From: Lachnoclostridium sp. An196
Lineage (GTDB): Bacteria; Bacillota; Clostridia; Lachnospirales; Lachnospiraceae
DNA length: 64,000 nucleotides
Assembly (NCBI RefSeq): GCF_002160135.1
Contig: NZ_NFJZ01000001.1
Location: forward strand, 124,001-188,000
Direction of reading: 5' to 3'
Each line of letters opens with the position of its first letter. Position 1 is the first letter of the stretch. The notes beneath the pieces were generated by a model. That model ran no database searches, was not told the DNA's origin, and saw nothing but the letters and a program-made list of their open reading frames with translations. Positions 8,478-16,738 of this stretch are shown here, in pieces. The position numbers were made by a program, and so were the translations under genes.

Positions 8478-9194
8478 ATGTCGACACCACACAATTCAGC
8501 GGAAAAAGGGCAGTTTGCCAAATGCGTCCTGATGCCGGGAGATCCGCTTCGGGCAAAATTCGTAGCAGAGCATTTTCTGGAAGATATCAAGCTGGTAAAC
8601 CAGGTGCGGAATATGCTTGCTTATACTGGAACTTATCAGGGGAGGCCGGTCAGCGTCATGGCCAGCGGCATGGGGATGCCGTCCATCGGGATTTATTCCT
8701 ATGAGCTTTACAAATTCTATGATGTAGACAGCATTATCCGGATCGGCTCAGCCGGCGCGTACGATGAAAAGCTGAAGCTTTACGATCTGATTCTGGCAGA
8801 CAGCGCCTACAGCCGTTCCTCCTATGCGCTCTGCCAGAGCGGAGACACAGAGGAGATACAGTATCCGGATGCGGGACTGAACTATTCGATCCAGGATGCG
8901 GGAAAGCGTCTGGGGATTCCGGTGACTCTGGGAAGAATCCATTCCAGCGACGCGTTTTACTGTGAACCGGGACAGCCGGGATATGAGTTCTACCGGAAAG
9001 AAAAGAACTGTCTCTGCGTGGAAATGGAAAGCTTTGCTCTGTTCCACAATGCGAAGGTGCTGGGCAAGAAGGCTGCCTGCCTGCTGACCATCTCCGATTC
9101 TGCTGTCACGAAGGAAGAGACTACCGCGAAAGAGAGGCAGAACGCGTTTACCAACATGATGAAAGTTGCTCTGGAGGCAGCTGTCCGTGAGTAA
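8478..9194 (+). CDS. deoD: Purine nucleoside phosphorylase DeoD type
   Basis: 238-residue hexameric-type purine nucleoside phosphorylase: (deoxy)nucleoside plus phosphate gives base plus (deoxy)ribose-1-phosphate in purine salvage. Seen: N-terminal MSTPHN with the conserved His, phosphate loop MPGDPLRAK, nucleoside-site VEMES, and SDSAVTKEETTA with the catalytic Asp. Start at 8478 is chosen over ATG 8472 because MSTPHN is the family N-terminus and AGAGAGG is better spaced for it. The stop overlaps the GTG start of the next gene, suggesting coupled translation. Confidence 0.92.
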   Translation: MSTPHNSAEKGQFAKCVLMPGDPLRAKFVAEHFLEDIKLVNQVRNMLAYTGTYQGRPVSVMASGMGMPSIGIYSYELYKFYDVDSIIRIGSAGAYDEKLKLYDLILADSAYSRSSYALCQSGDTEEIQYPDAGLNYSIQDAGKRLGIPVTLGRIHSSDAFYCEPGQPGYEFYRKEKNCLCVEMESFALFHNAKVLGKKAACLLTISDSAVTKEETTAKERQNAFTNMMKVALEAAVRE

Positions 9195-9696
9195 AGATAA
9201 TATTACGCTGATCGGGATGCCGGGAGTGGGGAAAAGCACCGTGGGCGTGGTGCTGGCGAAGGTGCTGGGTTACCGTTTCCTGGATTCCGATCTGGAGATT
9301 CAGGAACAGACCGGAAAACTGCTTCACGAGCTGATCGAGGAATACGGCGGCGACGGATTTCTGGAAATAGAGAATCGGGTCAATGCCGGACTTGAGGTCA
9401 GCCGGTCAGTGATTGCCACCGGCGGCAGCGCGGTTTTCGGGAAAGAGGCCATGGAACATCTCAGGGACATCTCCACCGTCGTTTATCTGCGTCTGCCCTG
9501 TGAACAGCTCCAGGATCGCCTGGGGGATCTTCACCAGAGAGGCGTGGTACTGAAACCGGGACAGACGCTGCAGGATCTGATGCAGATGAGGGCTCCGTTT
9601 TATGAGAAATACGCGCACATCATCGTTGACGAAGAAGATCTGGACATTCGTGGAATCGTAAAAAAGATCACGACAGCGTTAAAAAATAGCGAATGA
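9187..9696 (+). CDS. Shikimate-kinase-like P-loop kinase, atypical
   Basis: 169 residues with the shikimate kinase fold: Walker A GMPGVGKST, DSD after strand 2, and a late MRAPFYEKYA matching the conserved Arg region. Departures: the shikimate-binding FRxxE motif reads FLEIE (key Arg replaced by Leu) and the GGG loop reads ATGGS. It may therefore phosphorylate something other than shikimate. The GTG start at 9187 overlaps the deoD stop and has GGAGG about ten bases upstream, so a role near nucleoside or pentose metabolism is possible (inference). An automated aroK label should be treated with care. The 3' end overlaps the convergent glutamine amidotransferase gene by 29 bp. Confidence 0.7.
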   Translation: MSKDNITLIGMPGVGKSTVGVVLAKVLGYRFLDSDLEIQEQTGKLLHELIEEYGGDGFLEIENRVNAGLEVSRSVIATGGSAVFGKEAMEHLRDISTVVYLRLPCEQLQDRLGDLHQRGVVLKPGQTLQDLMQMRAPFYEKYAHIIVDEEDLDIRGIVKKITTALKNSE

Positions 9697-10306
9697 GCAG
9701 TTCGCCGTCGGCCAGGCCCGGCTGCCGGAAAGAGAACCCCGTCCTCTCGGGATGCCATTGCACGCCGAGGACGGGTTTTTTCATATGCTCCACGGCTTCC
9801 GCCACTCCGTCAGGCGCCGTCTGGGTAATCCTCAGATTGCTTCCCGTGCGTCCCAGGCCCTGATGATGGGCACTGTTGACCAGACAGGATGGTCCATAGA
9901 GCCGGTAAAGCGCGGAACCGGGCAGACAGGTCACCGTATGTCGGCGGTCCTCACTGTTCCAGGCATGGAGGGCAGATGAGGGCAGATCCTGCTGAATTGT
10001 GCCGCCGAAATAAACATTCAGAAGCTGCATGCCCCGGCAGATGCCGAGCACCGGACGATTCAGGCGGATGAATGCGTCCAGCAAAGTGAACTGCGCCTGA
10101 TCCAGGGCAGGATCGATGTGGAGCGAGCCCCGGTTCTCTTCTCCGAAGAATGCCGGATCCACATCCCCGCCTCCGGGCAGCAGCAGAGCATCGAACAGAG
10201 ATACAGAGACGGGGGAAAGGCTTACCTGTGTTTCGACGCCCGCCAGGCGAAGCGCATTTTCATAATTTTTCGTAAGATCGGGGATACCCGCTATCAGAAC
10301 ACGCAT
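9668..10306 (-). CDS. Class I glutamine amidotransferase, gamma-glutamyl hydrolase family (C26)
   Basis: 212-residue peptidase C26 / PuuD-like protein that would hydrolyse gamma-glutamyl amide bonds. Catalytic Cys sits in LGICRGMQLLN, and His and Glu in VQWHPE; the glycine-rich LLLPGGGDVDP is typical of the family. Members act on gamma-glutamyl-GABA or related amides; there are no polyamine genes nearby to confirm that. Slightly short for the family (about 230-250 residues), but all catalytic parts are present. Confidence 0.85.
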   Translation of the reverse strand: MRVLIAGIPDLTKNYENALRLAGVETQVSLSPVSVSLFDALLLPGGGDVDPAFFGEENRGSLHIDPALDQAQFTLLDAFIRLNRPVLGICRGMQLLNVYFGGTIQQDLPSSALHAWNSEDRRHTVTCLPGSALYRLYGPSCLVNSAHHQGLGRTGSNLRITQTAPDGVAEAVEHMKKPVLGVQWHPERTGFSFRQPGLADGELLIRYFLTLS

Positions 10307-10399
10307 ATATTTTCATGGACCTACCGGTCTGAAATGTGAACTTAAAGTATTGTATTCCGGCCGCAGAAAAAATGTGCGCCGCCATGGAGGAGGATGGAT

Positions 10400-11440
10400 A
10401 TGCAGATTCAGGAACAGTATATGGAACAGGCCAGAAAACTTCATCAGGCCTGCCCGGTCGCAGATGCGCATCTGGACCTGGCAGGAGAACTGCTGCTCCA
10501 CGTGAATAACGGAGAAAGGGAGGCGCTCCGGCGCCATTATCTGGATGAACTGAGAGAAGGCGGATTCAATCTGGTCGTTTCATCGGTATACCTGGAAAAT
10601 GAATATTTGCCCGAAATGGGACTCAGGAAGGCCATGGATCAGATCGGCGTCCTGCTGGAGGAACTGGATCAGAATGAAGAATTTCTGCTGGTGAAAAATG
10701 TAAGGGATCTGGATCGGGCTCTGGAAGAAGACCGGATCGGAGTGTTGTTATATCTGGAGGGAATGGATTTTGTCGGGACAGATTTTCATTTGCTCCGGAC
10801 ACTGTGGGAAGCCGGAGTAAGAGGCGCTTCCCTGACCTGGAGCAGGAGAAACGCGCTGGCCAGCGGATGCTGCGTGGCGTCAAAAAGAATCCCTGTTCCG
10901 GGAGGCCTGACGGATGAAGGAGTGGAAGCCGTGCGCCGGATGGAAGATCTGGGTATGTTTCTGGACATCAGTCATCTGAACGACGACGGTTTTGAAGATG
11001 TATGCGCAGTGGCGTCAAAGCCGTTCGCGGCGACGCATTCCAACAGCCGGACCATTTACTTCAATTATCGGAATCTGACTGATGAGCAGATGAAAAAACT
11101 GGCGGCGCAGAGAGGCGTGATAGGTCTGAACGGCTGCCGTTTTCTGGTGGGAAAGGGACAGGGAGAGGAAGCTCTGGACTGGCTCTGCAGCCATCTGGAA
11201 TATATGGCGGGACTGGTAGGAGCGGACAAAGTGGGATACGGATTTGACTTCTGCGACGCGTATGACGACGCGAGAGACGGCGGAACGCAGAAAAAAAACC
11301 ACAATGACTGTCTGGTCAGCCACTGCCATGTGCCGGAACTGACCGCGGCGCTCCTGCAGAGGGGCATGTCGGAAGAGGATGTCAAAGGAGTGATAGGAGG
11401 AAACTGGATCCGGTATTTTCGTCAGGTGCTTCCAAAATAA
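10400..11440 (+). CDS. Membrane dipeptidase, peptidase family M19
   Basis: 346-residue zinc dipeptidase of the renal dipeptidase family. Metal ligands fit VADAHLDL (HxD), LEGMDF (bridging Glu), ATHSNSR (His), and GYGFDFCD later in the barrel. No signal peptide is visible, so it is probably cytoplasmic. ATG at 10400 is preferred to ATG 10394 because GGAGGAGG ends directly before 10394. It precedes the tyrS T-box but has its own end; the tyrS promoter starts 11 bp after its stop. Confidence 0.85.
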   Translation: MQIQEQYMEQARKLHQACPVADAHLDLAGELLLHVNNGEREALRRHYLDELREGGFNLVVSSVYLENEYLPEMGLRKAMDQIGVLLEELDQNEEFLLVKNVRDLDRALEEDRIGVLLYLEGMDFVGTDFHLLRTLWEAGVRGASLTWSRRNALASGCCVASKRIPVPGGLTDEGVEAVRRMEDLGMFLDISHLNDDGFEDVCAVASKPFAATHSNSRTIYFNYRNLTDEQMKKLAAQRGVIGLNGCRFLVGKGQGEEALDWLCSHLEYMAGLVGADKVGYGFDFCDAYDDARDGGTQKKNHNDCLVSHCHVPELTAALLQRGMSEEDVKGVIGGNWIRYFRQVLPK

Positions 11441-11451
11441 TCAGAAAAGTC

Positions 11452-11480
11452 TTGACATTCAGATTTGTTTTCTTTACAAT
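11452..11480 (+). promoter_or_regulatory. tyrS promoter
   Basis: TTGACA (11452-11457), 17-bp spacer, TACAAT (11475-11480). It lies directly before the T-box leader, giving a start near 11487. Confidence 0.8.
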
Positions 11481-11486
11481 GGCTCT

Positions 11487-11765
11487 ATGACCTACAGGCG
11501 ATGAAAAGAATAAGTAGTGATTCCCGGAATCCACAGAAAGCAGCCGGTCGATGAGAGGCGCGGAGAAAAGGAATCATGAATACCTCTTGGAGCTTCCCTC
11601 TGAAACCGCAGCGCGCGTGCGGCAAGTAGGAGGAGACGGACGCACCCGTTATCGTGCAGGGTATCATGGCGTACCTGGTAAGGCGGCAGGCGTGAGCGTG
11701 CCGTGAAAAAAGGTGGTAACACGGGATCTGGCTCTCGTCCTTTTAAGAGGATGGGAGCTTTTTTG
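11487..11765 (+). promoter_or_regulatory. T-box leader of tyrS (tRNA-Tyr sensing)
   Basis: Leader of about 280 nt with T-box hallmarks: a specifier region with GAATACC, where UAC at 11581-11583 is the likely Tyr codon; the conserved T-box AAAGGTGGTAACACGGG near 11709-11725; and a terminator with arms GCTCTCGTCCT and AGGATGGGAGC followed by TTTTTT at about 11759-11764. Uncharged tRNA-Tyr would bind the specifier and the T-box bulge, favouring the antiterminator and tyrS expression. The specifier agrees with the downstream gene. Confidence 0.92.
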
Positions 11766-11819
11766 TGATTGCGTGGAAGCCCCGGCCAGCAGTTTTTAGA
11801 AAGAAAAGGAGCAGAGAAG

Positions 11820-13040
11820 ATGCAGGTATATGACGAACTGGTAGCCCGGGGCCTGATCGCCCAGGTGACCAACGAAGAAGAGATCCGGAAAATGGTAAAC
11901 GAAGGGAAAGCCACTTTCTATATCGGGTTTGATCCTACGGCGGACAGCCTTCATGTAGGACATTTTATGGCGCTCTGTCTGATGAAGCGTCTGCAGATGG
12001 CGGGAAACAAACCGATTGCGCTGATCGGAGGCGGTACCGCGATGGTGGGAGATCCTTCCGGCAGAAGCGATCTGCGGCAGATGATGACGGTGGAGACGAT
12101 TCAGCACAACTGCGAGTGTTTCAAAAAGCAGATGAGCAAATTCATTGATTTCTCCGACGGCAAAGCGCTGATGGTCAACAATGCGGACTGGCTGATGAAT
12201 CTGAATTATATTGAAATGCTCAGGGATGTAGGAGTGCACTTCAGCGTGAACCGGATGCTTACCCATGAGTGCTATAAGAAACGTATGGAACGCGGACTTA
12301 CGTTCCTGGAATTCAACTATATGATCATGCAGAGCTATGATTTCCTGATGCTGTATGAAAAATACGGCTGCAATATGCAGTTCGGCGGGGACGACCAGTG
12401 GGCGAACATGCTGGGCGGTACGGAGCTGATCCGCAGGAAGCTGGGCAAAGACGCGCACGCCATGACGATCACGCTGCTTCTGAATTCGGAAGGGAGCAAG
12501 ATGGGCAAGACGGCCAAGGGCGCCGTGTGGCTGGACCCGGAAAAGACGAGTCCGTATGATTTTTACCAGTACTGGAGAAATGTGGACGACGCGGATGTGA
12601 TCAAGTGCCTGCGCATGCTCACCTTTCTTCCGCTGGAGCAGATCGACGAAATGTCTCACTGGGAAGGCAGCCAGCTGAACCAGGCAAAAGAGATCCTGGC
12701 TTATGAACTGACCAAGCTGGTGCACAGCGAAGAAGAAGCGAAGAAAGCTCAGGACAGCGCGCGCGCTCTGTTCGGAAGCGGAGACGCGGCAGAGATGCCG
12801 ACCGCTGAACTTTCTATGGATGATCTCCAGGACGGAAAGGCGGATATCCTGACGATCGTACACAAATCCGGTCTCTGCGCGTCCCGTTCGGAGGCCCGCA
12901 GAAATGTGCAGCAGGGCGGCGTGAGCGTGGACGGGGAGAAAGTGACAGACATTGCAGCAAGTTACACGCTGGATCAGCTGAAAGCAGGTATTGTGGTAAA
13001 ACGCGGAAAGAAAAATTTCAAGAAAGTGGTTGTAAAATAG
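11820..13040 (+). CDS. tyrS: Tyrosyl-tRNA synthetase
   Basis: 407-residue class I aminoacyl-tRNA synthetase that charges tRNA-Tyr. HIGH-type motif is [10 protein letters not shown]; the KMSKS-type loop is [10 protein letters not shown]; the last 70 residues are an S4 RNA-binding domain ([18 protein letters not shown]). ATG 11820 is preferred to upstream in-frame TTG 11769 because AAAAGGAGCAGAG precedes it. rlmCD begins at the next base after the stop, so both are probably under the T-box. Confidence 0.97.
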   Translation: MQVYDELVARGLIAQVTNEEEIRKMVNEGKATFYIGFDPTADSLHVGHFMALCLMKRLQMAGNKPIALIGGGTAMVGDPSGRSDLRQMMTVETIQHNCECFKKQMSKFIDFSDGKALMVNNADWLMNLNYIEMLRDVGVHFSVNRMLTHECYKKRMERGLTFLEFNYMIMQSYDFLMLYEKYGCNMQFGGDDQWANMLGGTELIRRKLGKDAHAMTITLLLNSEGSKMGKTAKGAVWLDPEKTSPYDFYQYWRNVDDADVIKCLRMLTFLPLEQIDEMSHWEGSQLNQAKEILAYELTKLVHSEEEAKKAQDSARALFGSGDAAEMPTAELSMDDLQDGKADILTIVHKSGLCASRSEARRNVQQGGVSVDGEKVTDIAASYTLDQLKAGIVVKRGKKNFKKVVVK

Positions 13041-14198
13041 ATGCCTTCTGAAAAAATACCGCCATGTCCTCTCGCAAAGAAATGCGGCGGATGCGATTAT
13101 CAGGGGATGCCCTATGAACAGCAGCTTCGCGAAAAGGAAAAGCTGGTGAAGAAGCTGCTGGGCAACATGGGCGAGGTGCGCCCGATCCTGGGAGCGGAAA
13201 CGCCGTACCATTACCGGAATAAAGTTCATGCAGTATTTTCCAGAAAGAGAAACGGCGAAGTTATCTCCGGTATTTATCAGGAAGGAACGCACCGGGTTGT
13301 CCCTGTGAATGCCTGTCAGATTGAAAATGAAAAAGCGGACGAGATCATAGTCACGATCCGGGGACTGCTGAAATCTTTCCGGATTCGGGTTTATGACGAG
13401 GATACGGATTTTGGGCTGCTGCGCCATGTAATGGTGCGCACTGCCGCGGCTACCGGACAGATTATGGTGGTTCTGGTAGTGCGCACACCGGTGTTCCCGT
13501 CCAAGAATAATTTTGTGAAAGCTCTGCGCGCCGTACATCCGGAGATCACTACCGTGGTGCTGAACGTCAATGAAAGGCGGACGAGTATGGTGCTTGGTGA
13601 GCGCAATATACCGATCTACGGGAAAGGGTATATCGAGGATGTGCTCTGCGGCTGCAGTTTCCGCATTTCGCCGACTTCATTTTACCAGGTGAACGCCGCG
13701 CAGACGGAAAGACTGTATAAGACGGCCATGACGCTGGCGAGACTGAACAAGAGAGACCGGGTTGTGGACGCCTATTGCGGGATCGGGACCATCGGCATGG
13801 TGGCGGCGAAGACCGCCAGAGAAGTTATCGGAGTGGAGCTGAACAAAGAGGCAGTCCGGGACGCCGCCCGGAATGCCGTGCGCAATCATATGGACAATAT
13901 CCGTTTTGTGCAGGGCGACGCGGGCATGTTCCTGGAAGGCATGGCGGACCGGGAAGAGCCGGTGGATGTGGTATTCATGGATCCGCCCCGGAGCGGGAGC
14001 AGCGAAGCGTTTTTAAAATCGCTGCTGGTCCTGAAGCCGAAAAAGATCATCTATATCTCCTGTAATCCGGAGACCCAGGCCAGGGATCTGAAAATGCTGA
14101 AAGGAGATTACCGGGTGGAAACGATCCAGCCGGTGGATATGTTTCCTTTTTGCGGGCATGTGGAGACGATAGTGTTGCTACAAAGAGAAACCTTGTAG
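13041..14198 (+). CDS. rlmD: 23S rRNA (uracil-C5)-methyltransferase RlmCD type
   Basis: 385-residue SAM-dependent RNA m5U methyltransferase of the TrmA/RumA family. An N-terminal [4Fe-4S] motif is seen at Cys9, Cys15, Cys18 (CPLAKKCGGC) with a probable fourth Cys in VNACQIE; SAM motif VVDAYCGIGTIG; FMDPPRSG; catalytic Cys in YISCNPET. It lacks the N-terminal TRAM domain common in longer relatives. Start ATG abuts the tyrS stop. The gene's 3' end (HVETIVLLQ) is a familiar integration target for conjugative elements of Firmicutes, and a decayed mobile island follows at once. Confidence 0.9.
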   Translation: MPSEKIPPCPLAKKCGGCDYQGMPYEQQLREKEKLVKKLLGNMGEVRPILGAETPYHYRNKVHAVFSRKRNGEVISGIYQEGTHRVVPVNACQIENEKADEIIVTIRGLLKSFRIRVYDEDTDFGLLRHVMVRTAAATGQIMVVLVVRTPVFPSKNNFVKALRAVHPEITTVVLNVNERRTSMVLGERNIPIYGKGYIEDVLCGCSFRISPTSFYQVNAAQTERLYKTAMTLARLNKRDRVVDAYCGIGTIGMVAAKTAREVIGVELNKEAVRDAARNAVRNHMDNIRFVQGDAGMFLEGMADREEPVDVVFMDPPRSGSSEAFLKSLLVLKPKKIIYISCNPETQARDLKMLKGDYRVETIQPVDMFPFCGHVETIVLLQRETL

Positions 14199-14342
14199 AA
14201 ATCCTTAGATTTAGGCACTTTTCCCGTCATGTGGTGTTTGACGCAGAGGGTGATAAATACCGTAATAAGCGTATTGAGGACTATATCACCGTTTCGGTAG
14301 TCATTGATATGGAGTGTGGGAACACAAAAAATTGAATAGTTG

Positions 14343-14426
14343 ACGAGAAAGGACATCGTGCAAGCGGTGTCCTTTTCTCATAGGCCCAGCCGCAGATTTT
14401 GAAAAAGTCTGCGGCTTTTTTTGCGC
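14343..14426 (+). terminator. Two tandem stem-loops before the island genes
   Basis: First stem: GAGAAAGGACA.. with TGTCCTTTTCTC at about 14346-14380. Second: AGCCGCAGA with TCTGCGGCT at about 14388-14418, followed by TTTTTTT, a good terminator. They separate rlmCD from the element's first gene. Confidence 0.65.
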
Positions 14427-14451
14427 CCAAAACCAGAAAGGAGGCGATGCC

Positions 14452-14685
14452 ATGTATTTTACATCCGGCAGCGATCGCGCCTTTAAAAGCTTCATGCAAG
14501 GCAAGCCCGGCTTCGACCACTACGACAGCGGCGACGCCGGAGCGTCGGAGGGTTGCGGCGATTGCCGTTTCTACCGTCCCGACTGGAAGTATCAGTTTTG
14601 CGTGTATTCAGAGTGTCCCTACCAGCCGGGCAAGCTCACCGCTTATGACGTGGTTCTATTCCAAGTGAAAGGAGTTGACGACGAG
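14452..14685 (+). CDS. Small Cys-rich element protein, in frame with next gene
   Basis: About 78 codons from ATG 14452 (AAAGGAGGCGATGCC upstream). It carries a zinc-type pattern GCGDCRFY .. CVYSECPYQ. Similar small ORFs precede replication initiator genes in Tn1549-like elements (recalled, not searched). There is no stop before the next gene: the frame runs on into the initiator at 14686, so either the stop was lost or the two are made as one protein in addition to internal initiation at 14686. Function unknown. Confidence 0.5.
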
Positions 14686-15306
14686 ATGGCAGTTTTTCGT
14701 GTGGAGAAAAACCGGGGCTACGCGGTGATGTCCAACCATCACCTGCGGAACAAAGACCTGTCCCTGAAAGCCAAGGGCCTGCTTTCGCAAATGCTGTCCC
14801 TGCCGGAAGATTGGGACTATACGCTGAAAGGTTTGTCCCTTATCAACCGGGAAAGCATCGACGCCATACGGACGGCGGTGTGGGAACTGGAAAAGGCCGG
14901 GTATATCACCCGCCAGCAGAACCGGGACGGCAAGGGCAAGATGGCCGACATGGTTTATACCATCTACGAACAGCCGCGACTCCGGCCAGAGGCAGCGGAG
15001 AAAGAACAGCTGGGATTGGAAACCCGGTGTTGGAAAATCCAACATCGGATAATCCAACGTCGGAAAACCTGGTATCGGGAAATCCAATGCAAATAAATAA
15101 AGATATATCAAGTAAAGAAAAATCAATTACTGATCCATCAAATACCCATTCCATTCCTATCCATTCCCCCACCCCCTGCGGAGGGCAAGGCGGCACAGCA
15201 ACCGGAACGGAAGCGAAAGGAAATGACCCGCCAGACCCTTGCCAAGCTGGACACCATGACCGACGCTGACTTTGCGGCGTTGTTTTTATATAGCTTTAAA
15301 GGCTAA
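14686..15306 (+). pseudogene. Replication-initiator-like HTH protein, double frameshift
   Basis: From ATG 14686 (GAAAGGAG upstream) the reading frame encodes an N-terminal winged-helix region starting MAVFRVEKNRGYAVMSNHHL, typical of RepA_N / phage-replisome-organiser-like proteins in conjugative elements. After codons for GLET near 15022 the frame is lost; shifting by one base restores repeats of the type ENPTSDNPTSEN and KDISSKEK. A second shift in the C run near 15166-15176 restores a last segment MTRQTLAKLDTMTDADF ending at 15306. Two single-base losses in C runs explain both breaks. The 3' end overlaps the kinase gene on the other strand. Confidence 0.7.
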
Positions 15307-16452
15307 AATCATGTCACGAATATTTTGAAATCTTTTTGTTTTATCCGGGTTCAACCCCCTCTCAACAAAAGTTCGTAAATTCGGATTGGAAATTTTTTCT
15401 GTATTAGTTTTGCCTGTCATCACAAAATAAATAACTCTGGTAAGGGCATAAGTTTCGTGAACGATGCCATAAGTATCAAACCCCTCTACGACAAGTGCAG
15501 GATCGTTAAAATATCCCTTGAACTCCGTATTAACTGTTGTTAATGTACTATCCGGAATTTTTACAAGCCCAAAATCTGAAAGTTTAACCACAAGGGTATC
15601 GTCATATTCCTTTATTAAAATATTTTTAGGGCTTATATCACGATGCAGATGTCCTTTTGAATGAAGATAATCAAAAGCGCGTAATATTTGTTGAGCAATA
15701 CCTTTTCGTTGTATAATTGTCAGTTTCGAGTTATGAGCAGTAACATATTCATCCAGTGTATAATCCATATATTCCATAATATATTCATTTTTGTCTGGAT
15801 TGTAGCAATAAACCTCAAGTATGTATGGAGAAGATAGTTCATTCATTACATCAAATTCTCGTTTGAAACGAGCGATCTCTTTATTGGTAAGTTCCTTTTT
15901 TGCACGTTTCAAAATGAAAGGGCGATTATAAAATGTGTCCTTATATTTGTAAACATTGGCATAAGAACCGCTTCCAATCAGTTTCAACTCAAATGTAAAG
16001 TCTTGTTGTTTATGTGAAATTGTTATGCTGTTAAGTGGCATAAAAATGGGAAGTGTATAGTATAAGTCCACTTTTGCCATATGGGGTGGTAATGAACTTC
16101 CGCCACTGGAACTAAGAAAATCTCGACAACGTGTAAGTAAATCTAAATAGTATGAGTCAATTTGAAATGCTAAAGGAGTTCCTTTTAGTGAACTAAATAA
16201 GCTAAATATTATATCAATTCTCTTAATTAAATCTCTGCTTGGTTCTGCCCAAAAGTGAGCTTCATATTCCCCTGTTGGCAACCTTTCATTCATTGTTCTA
16301 AAAAGCCCGATCAAATCATGATGTAAGGTCATAAGGATTTCTCGAAGTTTTTGATTCTTAAATGGTTTATATAAATCGGAGTATTCCGCATTTATTTGAC
16401 TACATGCTAATAATTCTCTATACTGTGATTCAATATAATTTTCAATATTCAT
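15286..16452 (-). CDS. Hanks-type serine/threonine protein kinase, accessory
   Basis: 388 residues from ATG 16452. Residues 1-150 form a mostly helical region with no recognised domain. Residues about 155-388 are a complete eukaryotic-like kinase: glycine loop GSGSYANVY (160-168), Lys182 in FILKR, HRDISPKN (His270), DFG at 293-295. No transmembrane or PASTA segment, so it is not the usual cell-wall PknB. Base composition is far more AT-rich than the flanks, a sign of transfer. ATG 16452 is chosen over 16515 because a promoter lies between them and GGTGAAACTCAC precedes 16452. It sits in a mobile island beside Fic, so an anti-phage or regulatory cargo role is plausible (inference). Confidence 0.85.
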   Translation of the reverse strand: MNIENYIESQYRELLACSQINAEYSDLYKPFKNQKLREILMTLHHDLIGLFRTMNERLPTGEYEAHFWAEPSRDLIKRIDIIFSLFSSLKGTPLAFQIDSYYLDLLTRCRDFLSSSGGSSLPPHMAKVDLYYTLPIFMPLNSITISHKQQDFTFELKLIGSGSYANVYKYKDTFYNRPFILKRAKKELTNKEIARFKREFDVMNELSSPYILEVYCYNPDKNEYIMEYMDYTLDEYVTAHNSKLTIIQRKGIAQQILRAFDYLHSKGHLHRDISPKNILIKEYDDTLVVKLSDFGLVKIPDSTLTTVNTEFKGYFNDPALVVEGFDTYGIVHETYALTRVIYFVMTGKTNTEKISNPNLRTFVERGLNPDKTKRFQNIRDMILAFKAI

Positions 16453-16486
16453 GTGAGTTTCACCGCTTCCAACCTTGTTTTGCAGT

Positions 16487-16515
16487 ATTATATCATGCAA
16501 CTTAATAATCGACAA
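16487..16515 (-). promoter_or_regulatory. Promoter of the Ser/Thr kinase gene
   Basis: On the minus strand TTGTCG (16515-16510), 17-bp spacer, TATAAT (16492-16487). The expected start near 16480 lies downstream of the first in-frame ATG (16515) and so supports the start at 16452. Confidence 0.65.
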
Positions 16516-16738
16516 TTACTCCAAAACGCCGGGCGCGGGGGTTGTATAGCCTCTGCGTCCGGCGCTGTTTTGTCTTTATGACTGCTCCATCGGAGAATTC
16601 GTCAGGGCTTCCGCCAAAGAAAACTAAAAATGGGTATAAGAAAAGCACCTACCTTGTGATAGATGCTTAATCTTATTATCATACAAATTTCCTTAAACAC
16701 TCTCTATATTTAAGGGAATATAGGTTTTATTGAGGGAA

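Noticed and set aside
14150-14335. 61-codon ORF after rlmCD
   Set aside because: Starts inside rlmCD, lacks a ribosome site, and covers the non-coding left end of the element.
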